This document shows positions 8,475-14,516 of a DNA stretch of 27,765 nucleotides, in pieces. Source of the stretch: a virus; the IMG/VR virus record IMGVR_UViG_3300035701_000223, positions 1 through 27,765 of that record, one strand, 5' to 3'. Under the pieces are notes generated by a model, which searched no databases, was not told the origin of the DNA, and saw only the letters and a program-made list of their open reading frames with translations. The translations under genes were made by a program, and so were the position numbers. Position 1 is the stretch's first letter. Each line of letters starts with the position of its first letter.

Positions 8475-8503
8475 TTGACAAAGGTCTTGACTTGATATAT
8501 TTT
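8475..8503 (+). promoter_or_regulatory. Sigma-70-type promoter for the replication/early operon
   Basis: A perfect -35 box TTGACA (8475-8480) is followed after 15-17 bp by TATATT/TATTTT (8496-8503). Transcription would begin near 8510, just before the ATG at 8520, and drive the long rightward run of early genes. It lies in the spacer between the divergent HNH and HTH genes. Confidence 0.7.
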
Positions 8504-8519
8504 GAAAGCGAGAATAACG

Positions 8520-8741
8520 ATGAACCAAGTCGAACAGCTCAGGGAAATAAAGGAAAATCGGGCATTATCCTTTGAGGGAATGTCCCGTGAAATAGGGGTC
8601 TCATATAGAACCCTATTCCGCTGGCTTCACGGCAAGAACGCCCCTTCTTTTTTAGCAACGGAACGATTGAACGAATATCTAAGGAAGCAAAATCCGAAGA
8701 TGGCCGAATTGGAAGCCAGGATCACGGAGGAAAGACGATGA
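8520..8741 (+). CDS. Small HTH DNA-binding protein (Cro/CI-like)
   Basis: 73 aa from the ATG at 8520. A TTG at 8502 would add six residues, but it lies inside the promoter -10 region, so I reject it. Residues ~18-45 (LSFEGMSREIGVSYRTLFRWLHGKNAPS) form a helix-turn-helix with the xRxLFRWLxG recognition helix of Cro/CI/XRE-type regulators. The C-terminus is a charged helix. As the first gene after a strong promoter, it may regulate that promoter or the divergent region. It could also be a MerR/Xis-like small binder. Its next neighbour starts four bases before its stop codon. Confidence 0.7.
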   Translation: MNQVEQLREIKENRALSFEGMSREIGVSYRTLFRWLHGKNAPSFLATERLNEYLRKQNPKMAELEARITEERR

Positions 8742-8875
8742 AGAAAGCACTCGCCCAACTCACGCGCATGATGCTGAACGCGGTGGATAAGCACTTTTCG
8801 GAAATCGAGAGGGCGTTCTGGCAACGGCAGGCTTGGATGATGGCGAAGCGAATCGAGGAAGGCAGAATAGCATGA
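8738..8875 (+). CDS. Hypothetical 45-aa protein
   Basis: ATG at 8738 with an excellent SD (CGGAGGAAAGACG) and a four-base ATGA overlap with the HTH gene. The product (MKKALAQLTRMMLNAVDKHF...) is a single amphipathic helix rich in Arg, Met and Trp. It overlaps the next gene by ATGA as well. No family recognised; translational coupling supports that it is expressed. Confidence 0.6.
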   Translation: MKKALAQLTRMMLNAVDKHFSEIERAFWQRQAWMMAKRIEEGRIA

Positions 8876-9180
8876 GAATCGCACGCACTGCACTTGAACA
8901 GGTCAAGGAATTTGCTGAGGCTAGGGGTTGCACCGAATTCGATAAGGGTCGATGGCTTTTTCTCGCACCCAATAAATTGCGGTCTATCCGCATAAGCGAA
9001 ATCACAACCCATGAAATTTATCTTTGGGACACCGCGGAGGGGCGCATCTCTATGCCGCGTGAAGGGAGGAACGCAAGGATAAGAACACTGAAGGCAAAAC
9101 AAGGAGACGCGCTTGAGGGGAGCCCACGCTCCCCCATAGCGCAGAAGGGAGATGCGCATGAACTTCCCAACACAGATTGA
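8872..9180 (+). CDS. Hypothetical 102-aa protein
   Basis: Start at the ATG at 8872, coupled to the previous stop (ATGA), with GAGGAAGG nine bases upstream. The product begins MRIARTALEQVKEFAEARG and has a basic middle (LAPNKLRSIRISEIT) and a hydrophilic Arg-rich end. No recognisable domain. It overlaps the next gene by 23 bases. Confidence 0.55.
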   Translation: MRIARTALEQVKEFAEARGCTEFDKGRWLFLAPNKLRSIRISEITTHEIYLWDTAEGRISMPREGRNARIRTLKAKQGDALEGSPRSPIAQKGDAHELPNTD

Positions 9181-9526
9181 ACGCGACCTTTTCGAATCCC
9201 TATCGCCCGGAGGAAGGGCGGAGGTCGAGGAACACTTCGCCGCACTCGAAGCCGATCCACCCAACGAGTGCCCCAATTGCGGACGCGCCATCGCCGATGG
9301 AGACAGCTTTTGCGATGACGATTGCAAGGACGCATGGTGGGGCATCGACAAGATGGAAATTGAGCGATCAAAACTCGAAGGCCAACGCGAAGACGCTGGA
9401 GAAGAGAGGCAGGAATTGCTCCGAGACCACGCGGACAAGCTGCGCGACGAGGCCATCGAGTTGATGGTCCGGGAAGAGCCCGTCCTGGACGAGGATCGGC
9501 TAAGGGACCAAGAGCTGGACCGATGA
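9158..9526 (+). CDS. Small zinc-finger, helical protein (122 aa)
   Basis: I choose the ATG at 9158 rather than 9152, since AAGGGAG sits six bases before it. Residues ~32-52 contain CPNCGRAIADGDSFCDDDC, a likely four-Cys zinc site (C-x2-C, C-x3-C). The rest is a long charged helix (KMEIERSKLEGQREDAGEE...) likely to form a coiled coil. It is coupled by ATGA to the nuclease gene downstream, so it could be a partner of it; that link is inference. Confidence 0.65.
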   Translation: MNFPTQIERDLFESLSPGGRAEVEEHFAALEADPPNECPNCGRAIADGDSFCDDDCKDAWWGIDKMEIERSKLEGQREDAGEERQELLRDHADKLRDEAIELMVREEPVLDEDRLRDQELDR

Positions 9527-10707
9527 TTACAAAGCTACCTGAGGACCACTTCCTGATTCACGAGATCGTCGAGTCATTTGTAGAAGATTGGAAGGGAAGG
9601 TCCGGCCAGCGAGACCACCAGAAGCGTGGCTATTTTTATATGTCCGACGTTGCGGCTTGCGACCGCGCGACGTTCTATAACTTCACTTGCCCGGAGAAGA
9701 AGCGGCCCATCACGGCCAAGACCTTGATGATGTTCGCCGCCGGGAACCTACTACACGATGACCTCCAGGCCCGAGCGCGTCGACGCGGCCTGGTGGAATC
9801 AGCCCGTGACCTGGAATTCGGTCTTGAGGATTGGGCGCACAAGGCTACTGGGCGCCTCGATTTCATCTTGCCCGTCTATAGATTCATCGAGACCGAGAAA
9901 GGTGTTGCTGTCGTCGAAATCAAGACCAAGAATTCCTATAACTTCGGTATAGAGGAGCCGACGCCGGAAGAGGTTGACCAGTTGCTTTGGTATATCGACC
10001 GCCTCAAGGCTCACGAGGCCAAGAGCCTAAAGCAGACTCCGGTCCTGGACTATGGATTCATCCTCTACGCAGACCGGTCTATGGTCTCGGATCCCTTGCC
10101 CCTCTGTGGCTGGCGCGTCGATTTCGACCCTGCCCGCGTCGCCGTCATCAAGGCCCGGTTCGATGCGCTCGACAAGGCCGTCATCGCTGGGGAGGTTCCG
10201 CAGCGTCCCTACGAGCGCGAGTCTATCAAGTGTTCCTACTGCCGCTATAAGGACCATTGCTGGGAAGGTATCCCGCTTCCCTCGCCGCCCGTATTCGAGG
10301 CCGACGGGACCGAGGCCCCAGAGATGGAATTGGTTACCAGTATGGCAGACAACTTCATAAGACTACAAGAGGAGGCCAAGCGGATTGAGGGGGAACTCGA
10401 TAAAGCCAAGGATACCTTGATGAAATACTTCAAGGCGACGGGAACGGAGACCCTTCCAGTGAACGGCGGGGAGATCGTCCATTCGTTCTCGAAGTGGACC
10501 GACCTCGACCGGGACTATCTCGCCTCCATGCTCGCCGACAAATGGCAGCTTATCGCGGCTCCTCAGGCCAAGCTAATTCAGCAGGCTATCAAGGAAGGAC
10601 TTGTCGACCCCGAAGTCTATGAGAAGGCCAAGCGGGTACGATACCTTGACCAAATAAAAGTAAAAAAGGCAAAAGGAGGAAACCATGCCGATCAAGAATC
10701 TAAGTGA
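9523..10707 (+). CDS. Cas4/RecB-like PD-(D/E)XK nuclease with Fe-S cysteines
   Basis: 394 aa. The nuclease core is visible: His78 (NLLHDD), Asp113 (GRLDFIL), and Glu132-x-Lys134 (VVEIKTKN), the PD-(D/E)XK signature in the order used by Cas4 and RecB-family exonucleases. Cys46 plus Cys237, Cys240 and Cys246 (C-x2-C-x5-C) match the four ligands of the Cas4/AddB-type iron-sulphur cluster. A further ~130-residue C-terminal helical region (from ~270) is outside the nuclease domain. Likely role: 5'-end resection of phage DNA for recombination, with the neighbouring RDF-like protein as a possible partner. No CRISPR components are nearby, so this is a phage recombination nuclease, not an adaptation gene. 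Confidence 0.85.
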   Translation: MITKLPEDHFLIHEIVESFVEDWKGRSGQRDHQKRGYFYMSDVAACDRATFYNFTCPEKKRPITAKTLMMFAAGNLLHDDLQARARRRGLVESARDLEFGLEDWAHKATGRLDFILPVYRFIETEKGVAVVEIKTKNSYNFGIEEPTPEEVDQLLWYIDRLKAHEAKSLKQTPVLDYGFILYADRSMVSDPLPLCGWRVDFDPARVAVIKARFDALDKAVIAGEVPQRPYERESIKCSYCRYKDHCWEGIPLPSPPVFEADGTEAPEMELVTSMADNFIRLQEEAKRIEGELDKAKDTLMKYFKATGTETLPVNGGEIVHSFSKWTDLDRDYLASMLADKWQLIAAPQAKLIQQAIKEGLVDPEVYEKAKRVRYLDQIKVKKAKGGNHADQESK

Positions 10708-11680
10708 TGCACGCCGGATGCCGCGACTTGGCAAAATCCATCTCGGCGTGAAGAAGGACAAGAAGAAGGACGGGACGCCCTGCGCGCCTTATCCAACGGA
10801 AGTTGATTACTTCGTCTGTCCCCCGGAGGTCCAGGCCGTATTCGGGGAGAAGCCGACGTGGTTAAAGATCATGATCCCCGTCGAAGAGACAGAGCGTTTC
10901 TTTCCCCAATACTACAAGCGTTATACCACCAGCCTTCTCCAGTGCAAGGGAGACGGGGAGAAGGCTTTCTGTTGGGCCGACACGGGCGGTCTCAAGGAAA
11001 TCCCCTGCCCCTGCGATTATCTCAAATCGGGCGAGTGTAAACAGATCGGCATCTTCTGCTTTCTTATGCCGGACGTCCAGGGCTTCGGAATTTATCAAAT
11101 CACGACGAGTTCCAAAAACTCCATCATCGACCTCAATTCCAGCCTCGATATGATACGTGCCATCGCCGGCCGCGTCCGCATGATCCCGCTCATCCTCAAG
11201 AGGGAAAAGATGGAGATGCAGCGGATTGAGGACGGCAAGCCTAAGAAGTCAACGCATTACACCATGAAGATCGACCTTGACGAAAAGATGACACTTCGCC
11301 AACTCCAGCAGGCCGCCCAGGTCAAGCCCGAAGTCGTTCTCCTACCTCCCCCCGACGAAACCAAGGATGATCTACTCTACCCTGCCAACGGATTCAAGCC
11401 GGAAGAGGCCGTGGTCGACGTCGATCCCATCAAGGCGGAACTGGAGGCCGATGGCGCGGTCGTAAACGAAAAGCAGCCACAGAGTCCCGGCAACTTCGCG
11501 CACCTCGCCGCATTTACTCAGGCCAAGAAGAAGCTCGGCAACGAGGCTTATTACGAATGCCTCGGCGAGATGGGATACGAACACGCGAACCAGATCCCCG
11601 TGGAAGTGCGGCCCGATATCCTCGATGAACTGCGGCTAAAATATAAGGATCTGCACGTAACGCAGGGCGCATCTAAATGA
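10685..11680 (+). CDS. Recombination-directionality-factor-like (phiC31 gp3-like) protein
   Basis: 331 aa, ATG with a strong SD (AAAAGGAGGAAACC); it overlaps the nuclease gene by 23 bases. The pattern LGKIHLGVK...YPTEVDYFVCPPEVQAVFGEKP...VEETERFFPQYYKRY...LLQCKGDGEKA...IPCPCDY resembles proteins annotated as RDF-like or 'hydrolase/metal-binding' in many phages. Cysteines at ~95-120 may hold a metal. A second block (YQITTSSKNSIIDLNSS...IRAIAGRVRMIPL) is also typical. The C-terminal 60 residues (FAHLAAFTQAKKKLGNEAYYE...) look like a separate helical module. In phiC31 the homologue switches serine integrase to excision; many relatives occur without an integrase, and none is seen here, so a broader recombination role is equally likely. 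Confidence 0.65.
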   Translation: MPIKNLSDARRMPRLGKIHLGVKKDKKKDGTPCAPYPTEVDYFVCPPEVQAVFGEKPTWLKIMIPVEETERFFPQYYKRYTTSLLQCKGDGEKAFCWADTGGLKEIPCPCDYLKSGECKQIGIFCFLMPDVQGFGIYQITTSSKNSIIDLNSSLDMIRAIAGRVRMIPLILKREKMEMQRIEDGKPKKSTHYTMKIDLDEKMTLRQLQQAAQVKPEVVLLPPPDETKDDLLYPANGFKPEEAVVDVDPIKAELEADGAVVNEKQPQSPGNFAHLAAFTQAKKKLGNEAYYECLGEMGYEHANQIPVEVRPDILDELRLKYKDLHVTQGASK

Positions 11681-11687
11681 ATCAAAC

Positions 11688-11788
11688 AGGCCCGGTTGTC
11701 CATGCGCAAAATTAATATTTGGGTGCGGAGAGCATCGGGTCCATATTATCGGACCAACATTGAAACGATATCTCTCCCGGCCGGGCCT
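11688..11788 (+). promoter_or_regulatory. Candidate structured RNA leader upstream of the replication gene
   Basis: The 129-bp gap holds nested perfect complements: AGGCCCGG (11688-11695) with CCGGGCCT (11781-11788), GGAGAG (11727-11732) with CTCTCC (11772-11777), and GGTCC (11738-11742) with GGACC (11751-11755). A weaker hairpin may form in 11704-11726. Together these give a closed multi-stem fold ending 21 bases before the ATG at 11810. No U-tract follows, so it is not a simple terminator. I do not recognise a known riboswitch class. Confidence 0.5.
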
Positions 11789-11809
11789 TAATCCAATGAA
11801 AGGACGATC

Positions 11810-12517
11810 ATGAATGGCTCACCTGCGTTCCAATTCTATCCCGCCGATTGGTTGTCCGACGAGAAGGTTATATCCATGAGTATGGCGGGGGAGGGCGTTT
11901 ATGTTCATCTTCTTTGCTACTGCTGGCGAGAAGGTTCCATCCCCGCCGATAGGTCTGCAATAGGTGTGCTATGCAAGGGCTACAATGGCCCCGGAATTGA
12001 CGAAGCCCTGACTTGCTTTGTGCCTTCCCGAAAATGCGGAAGGTTGATTAACAAGAGAGTTGAGTCTGAACGGAGGAAGCAGGAGAACTTCCGTAAGTTA
12101 AAGCAAGATGCGGGTTTACGTGGTGCTGAGAGTCGATGGCATCCGCATGGCAACCGCATTCCGTCTGCTATGGCAAACGATGGCTCTTCTTCTTTATCTT
12201 TATCTTTATCTTCATCTTCTAATAAGAATCATAAGAATGATTCTATAAAGGTCGAAAAGTTCGACCTACTCTTTGATGAATTCTGGAAAGGCTATCCGAA
12301 GAAAGTCGGCAAAGAAGTAGCCCGCGAGAAGTTCATGATTCTGGCCCGGAACGGGAAGATCCCGGAACTCATCAAAGCCACGAACGGATATATGGACTTC
12401 TTGAAGCATCAGGAAATACATAAAAACTTCAAACAGGAACCGCTGAACCCGGCGACCTTTTTGATGAAAGAAAGATGGCGGGATTATACGGAGTTCAAGT
12501 ATGAACCGCCGATGTAG
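11810..12517 (+). CDS. Replication protein: DUF1376 domain plus O-like C-terminal region
   Basis: 235 aa, SD AAAGGA before the ATG. Residues 1-110 (PAFQFYPADWLSDEKVISMSMAGEGVYVHLLCYCWREGSIP) are a DUF1376 domain, common in phage replication initiators. A linker of Ser/Leu/Asn follows (residues ~122-145). The C-terminal ~85 residues (FDLLFDEFWKGYPKKVGKEVAREKF...NPATFLMKERWRDY) resemble the C-terminal module of phage replication proteins that contact the helicase or its loader. Neither a helicase nor a polymerase is in the window, so it likely recruits host machinery. The linker DNA has repeats and a dyad that may be the origin. Closest functional parallel: lambda O. Confidence 0.8.
   Translation: MNGSPAFQFYPADWLSDEKVISMSMAGEGVYVHLLCYCWREGSIPADRSAIGVLCKGYNGPGIDEALTCFVPSRKCGRLINKRVESERRKQENFRKLKQDAGLRGAESRWHPHGNRIPSAMANDGSSSLSLSLSSSSNKNHKNDSIKVEKFDLLFDEFWKGYPKKVGKEVAREKFMILARNGKIPELIKATNGYMDFLKHQEIHKNFKQEPLNPATFLMKERWRDYTEFKYEPPM
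12136..12244 (+). other. Candidate replication origin inside the replication gene
   Basis: Within the linker-coding part of the O-like gene lie four ATGGC motifs starting at 12136, 12147, 12170 and 12180 (spacings 11, 23 and 10, near helical multiples). Then comes a pyrimidine/AT tract with three CTTTAT units (12189-12220) and a perfect eight-pair dyad AGAATCAT-AAGA-ATGATTCT (12225-12244). Iterons, an easily melted tract and a dyad in a linker are the arrangement known from lambda ori in gene O. Function here is inferred. Confidence 0.35.
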
Positions 12518-12526
12518 GAGGAAAAC

Positions 12527-12745
12527 ATAAAAACTACAATCTTGATAAAAGACGACAGAATCCAACTAATTCTGCAACCGGAAACAGATCACGATAAAGA
12601 AGTATGCAAAATACTAGAGAAAGTTCCCGGTAGTTTTAGAACCCAGTTTTATGATTGTCGGGGTGGTTATTCAAGAATGACGGAAGGAGAACAAGATCTA
12701 GTTATTGTCTTTAATATCAAGCCGGGGAAAGGAGACATAGCATGA
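12527..12745 (+). CDS. Hypothetical 72-aa protein with probable ATA start codon
   Basis: The frame holds a natural-looking small protein (xKTTILIKDDRIQLILQPE...). The first standard start in frame, TTG at 12542, has no ribosome site near it. An AGGAGG (12516-12521) sits five bases before an in-frame ATA at 12527, exactly where an ATG would be expected, giving MKTTILIKDD. I therefore propose ATA as the start, or an ATG lost by a single G-to-A change. The protein has alternating beta-like and charged segments, with no known domain. It is coupled by ATGA to the next gene. Confidence 0.55.
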   Translation: MKTTILIKDDRIQLILQPETDHDKEVCKILEKVPGSFRTQFYDCRGGYSRMTEGEQDLVIVFNIKPGKGDIA

Positions 12746-13008
12746 AAGATCATTCCTGTTCGTGGGTGATCTGGGGCATCGTCGTAATTATTACCTTGGG
12801 GCTCGGCATATATGCCGGCCATTCCGTCACCGCGGCTTACAAGGATGTCGAGCTGATGGACGTCCGGGCGGCCCTCGAGGCGGCTAATGCGAGTCTGGCC
12901 GAGGCGAACGTTGAGCTGGCGTTCTGGAAAATGACCCTGCGGGGACTCGCAGAAGGCAAACAACTTGAGCGGATCAATCTTGGGGCACGGCCATCGAAAG
13001 GAGAATAA
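12742..13008 (+). CDS. Single-TM protein with coiled coil (88 aa)
   Basis: ATG with SD AAAGGAGACATAGC, overlapping the preceding stop. Residues 8-26 (WVIWGIVVIITLGLGIYAG) form a transmembrane helix. Residues 35-75 are an Ala/Glu/Leu-rich helix likely to form a coiled coil (DVRAALEAANASLAEANVELAFWKM). The shape is that of a short Rz- or holin-accessory-like membrane protein, but it lies in the early accessory zone, so a lysis role is uncertain. Confidence 0.6.
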   Translation: MKDHSCSWVIWGIVVIITLGLGIYAGHSVTAAYKDVELMDVRAALEAANASLAEANVELAFWKMTLRGLAEGKQLERINLGARPSKGE

Positions 13009-13009
13009 A

Positions 13010-13114
13010 ATGCGAATGATTATTCTAAACATCTGTCTCATTTTCTACGGACTTATTATCGGTGCATTATTCGGTTGGATAGCGAAAAGTGAAAGTGAAA
13101 AAGGGCCAAGATGA
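13010..13114 (+). CDS. 34-aa membrane peptide
   Basis: ATG with a good SD (AAAGGAGAATAAA). MRMIILNICLIFYGLIIGAL is one hydrophobic helix, followed by FGWIAKSESEKGPR. It overlaps the next small gene by ATGA. No family recognised. Confidence 0.55.
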   Translation: MRMIILNICLIFYGLIIGALFGWIAKSESEKGPR

Positions 13115-13182
13115 GCGAACCTAAGCTGAAGCCATGTCCGTTCTGCGGAGAGCAACGGCGATACGGACAAATAGGAGATTAG
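13111..13182 (+). CDS. 23-aa zinc-ribbon fragment (Lar-like start)
   Basis: ATGA-coupled ORF MSEPKLKPCPFCGEQRRYGQ then IGD and a TAG stop. The opening LKPCPFCG is the first half of the zinc ribbon found in Lar/restriction-alleviation-type and many other phage proteins, but the second Cys pair is missing. It looks like a truncated gene. The start MSEPK recurs at 13619, which suggests shuffled gene starts in this zone. Confidence 0.4.
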   Translation: MSEPKLKPCPFCGEQRRYGQIGD

Positions 13183-13183
13183 G

Positions 13184-13411
13184 ATGTTATTTTATCTTGG
13201 CAAGTGTGCTGGTTTTGATGTGGTTTGCGACAAGTGCGATTTTTCTGAACATCTTGATGATGATGACATTATTTATGCTCGGCGTACCGCACGAGTTAAG
13301 GGATGGCGGATTCGAATAGAGTCAAATATCCCCAGGATGGAAGGCGGATATGTTTATTTATGCCCGACCTGTAGGGAGAGCGAAGAATCGCGTCCGGGGA
13401 AGGAGGATTGA
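13184..13411 (+). CDS. Zinc-ribbon protein (75 aa)
   Basis: ATG with AGGAG nearby (ATAGGAGATTAGG). Two Cys pairs are visible: CDKC (residues 15-18) and CPTC (~61-64), flanking a basic stretch (ARRTARVKGWRIRIES). A small zinc ribbon of this kind may bind nucleic acid or protein. The C-terminal RPGKED is encoded by GGGGAAGGAGG, which also serves as the ribosome site of the next gene. Confidence 0.6.
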   Translation: MLFYLGKCAGFDVVCDKCDFSEHLDDDDIIYARRTARVKGWRIRIESNIPRMEGGYVYLCPTCRESEESRPGKED

Positions 13412-13412
13412 T

Positions 13413-13622
13413 ATGAGATTTATTATTGGCCTGATTGTCGGATGCATCGTCGGGTTCTTTGGATGCGCTGTTTTTGCGGCGAATAAAATAACAAGGGCGG
13501 ACAAGCTGTTGGAGGCGGCTCAATATATCAAAAAACAATGGCTAAATTTTAATGGGAATCCATATGATGTTTTACCATTGATTCGGGCCATCGATGATTG
13601 CGAGGGAAAGGAAGAGAAATGA
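13413..13622 (+). CDS. Small membrane-anchored protein (69 aa)
   Basis: Start at the ATG at 13413, preceded by GGAAGGAGGATTGAT; an upstream in-frame ATG at 13350 lies inside the previous gene with no SD. Residues 1-24 (MRFIIGLIVGCIVGFFGCAVF) are a membrane segment or signal anchor; GFFGC might serve as a lipobox. The rest is soluble and ends LIRAIDDCEGKEEK, a version of the C-terminal AIxDYEGKEEx motif shared by several genes downstream. Function unknown. Confidence 0.6.
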   Translation: MRFIIGLIVGCIVGFFGCAVFAANKITRADKLLEAAQYIKKQWLNFNGNPYDVLPLIRAIDDCEGKEEK

Positions 13623-14065
13623 GCGAACCTAAAGGGCCATTCGACCGGGCGATCATCAGTCTAAAAAACTCTAAGTCTGAAGCACGAGACAACGGAGATC
13701 ACGTTGAGGAAATATCCTATCGGAGAGCCATCCGCGTCCTTGAAGATTGGCCTAAGTGGAAGCCCCTAATCGAGGCGGCGGGAAAGGTTGATAAAAAAGA
13801 ATGCCTAGCTTGCCTTGATTGTGCATGGTGCGTGATGTTCATAGATTTAAAGAATAAGAATCGTGTGAGCGAGGGACTTAAACCAATCCGCGCCCTCCTC
13901 GAATCCCTGCCGGGGAAGGAGGTTGAAGAAGAACCTAAGCATTATCGTTGTGAGTCATGCGGAAAAGACTTTGATAAAAAACTCTTTTCACACAGCAGAA
14001 CAGAGGAAAACATGCGGGGAGAACCGGTTGAGGTTGAGTGTGGCCCCATAACGGAGATTACATGA
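13619..14065 (+). CDS. Hypothetical protein with Cys-rich zinc-binding parts (148 aa)
   Basis: ATGA-coupled start at 13619 with SD GGAAAGGAAGAG. The first ~65 residues are helical and charged (AIISLKNSKSEARDNG). A Cys cluster (ECLACLDCAWC, ~60-71) and a C-terminal zinc finger (YRCESCGKDF ... VECG) follow. The phrase LESLPGKEVEEE contains the GGGGAAGGAGG segment used elsewhere as a gene junction, so this gene may be a fusion of two cassettes. No function can be assigned. Confidence 0.6.
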   Translation: MSEPKGPFDRAIISLKNSKSEARDNGDHVEEISYRRAIRVLEDWPKWKPLIEAAGKVDKKECLACLDCAWCVMFIDLKNKNRVSEGLKPIRALLESLPGKEVEEEPKHYRCESCGKDFDKKLFSHSRTEENMRGEPVEVECGPITEIT

Positions 14066-14280
14066 TCAAATACAGCACGGATGAACTGGTTGAGGAAATA
14101 AAAAAACCAACGTGGGATTATGTGAGTGGAGAACTAGACGACATCATCATCGCCCAGCTCCGGGCGGCGGACAGTCTGTGCGAGGCGGCGAAGGAAGCAA
14201 TGCCATATCTTATACGCAATGCCCATCACGCTAAATTGAGCAAGGCCATCGCCGAGTACGAGGGGAAGGAGAAGCCATGA
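14062..14280 (+). CDS. Hypothetical 72-aa protein, cassette family with shared C-terminus
   Basis: Start ATG 14062 overlaps the preceding stop; SD ACGGAGATTAC. The sequence has LRAADSLCEAAKEAM (~35-50) and ends KAIAEYEGKEKP. Both features recur in the next gene (GADALCEAAKDVM, KAIADYEGKEEA), so the two are paralogous modules. Probably a small helical protein. The C-terminal codons include the next gene's ribosome site (GGGGAAGGAG). Confidence 0.6.
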   Translation: MIKYSTDELVEEIKKPTWDYVSGELDDIIIAQLRAADSLCEAAKEAMPYLIRNAHHAKLSKAIAEYEGKEKP

Positions 14281-14516
14281 GTGAGAAGAGCCTGATGAAA
14301 CTAGCATCGGACCTAGGGGTATCATTTAGCGCGGCCAAGATTATCAGCGACCACGTAAGGGCAGAATACAACGGTCGGCTTCAAGGGGCAGATGCGTTGT
14401 GCGAAGCGGCAAAGGATGTAATGGTGATAATCGATGAAGATGAGGCAATAACCACGGATGAAGCAAAGCCACTCCGCAAGGCCATCGCCGACTATGAGGG
14501 GAAGGAGGAAGCATGA
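14277..14516 (+). CDS. Hypothetical 79-aa helical protein, paralogue of upstream gene
   Basis: ATGA overlap with the preceding gene. Residues ~5-28 (SLMKLASDLGVSFSAAKIISDHV) could be a helix-turn-helix, which I state with low confidence. The second half shares LCEAAK and the C-terminal AIADYEGKEEA with neighbours. From 14478 on, its 3' end is part of the 29-bp segment that borders the tandem duplication. Confidence 0.6.
   Translation: MSEKSLMKLASDLGVSFSAAKIISDHVRAEYNGRLQGADALCEAAKDVMVIIDEDEAITTDEAKPLRKAIADYEGKEEA

Noticed and set aside
8320-8481. N-terminal extension of the HNH protein
   Set aside because: The extra 54 residues look unlike the family and the ATG ending at 8319 has a clear AAGGAG site.
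10685-11680. RecT/Erf-type annealing protein
   Set aside because: The sequence follows the RDF-like pattern instead, with its VDYFVCPPEV and CPCDY blocks.
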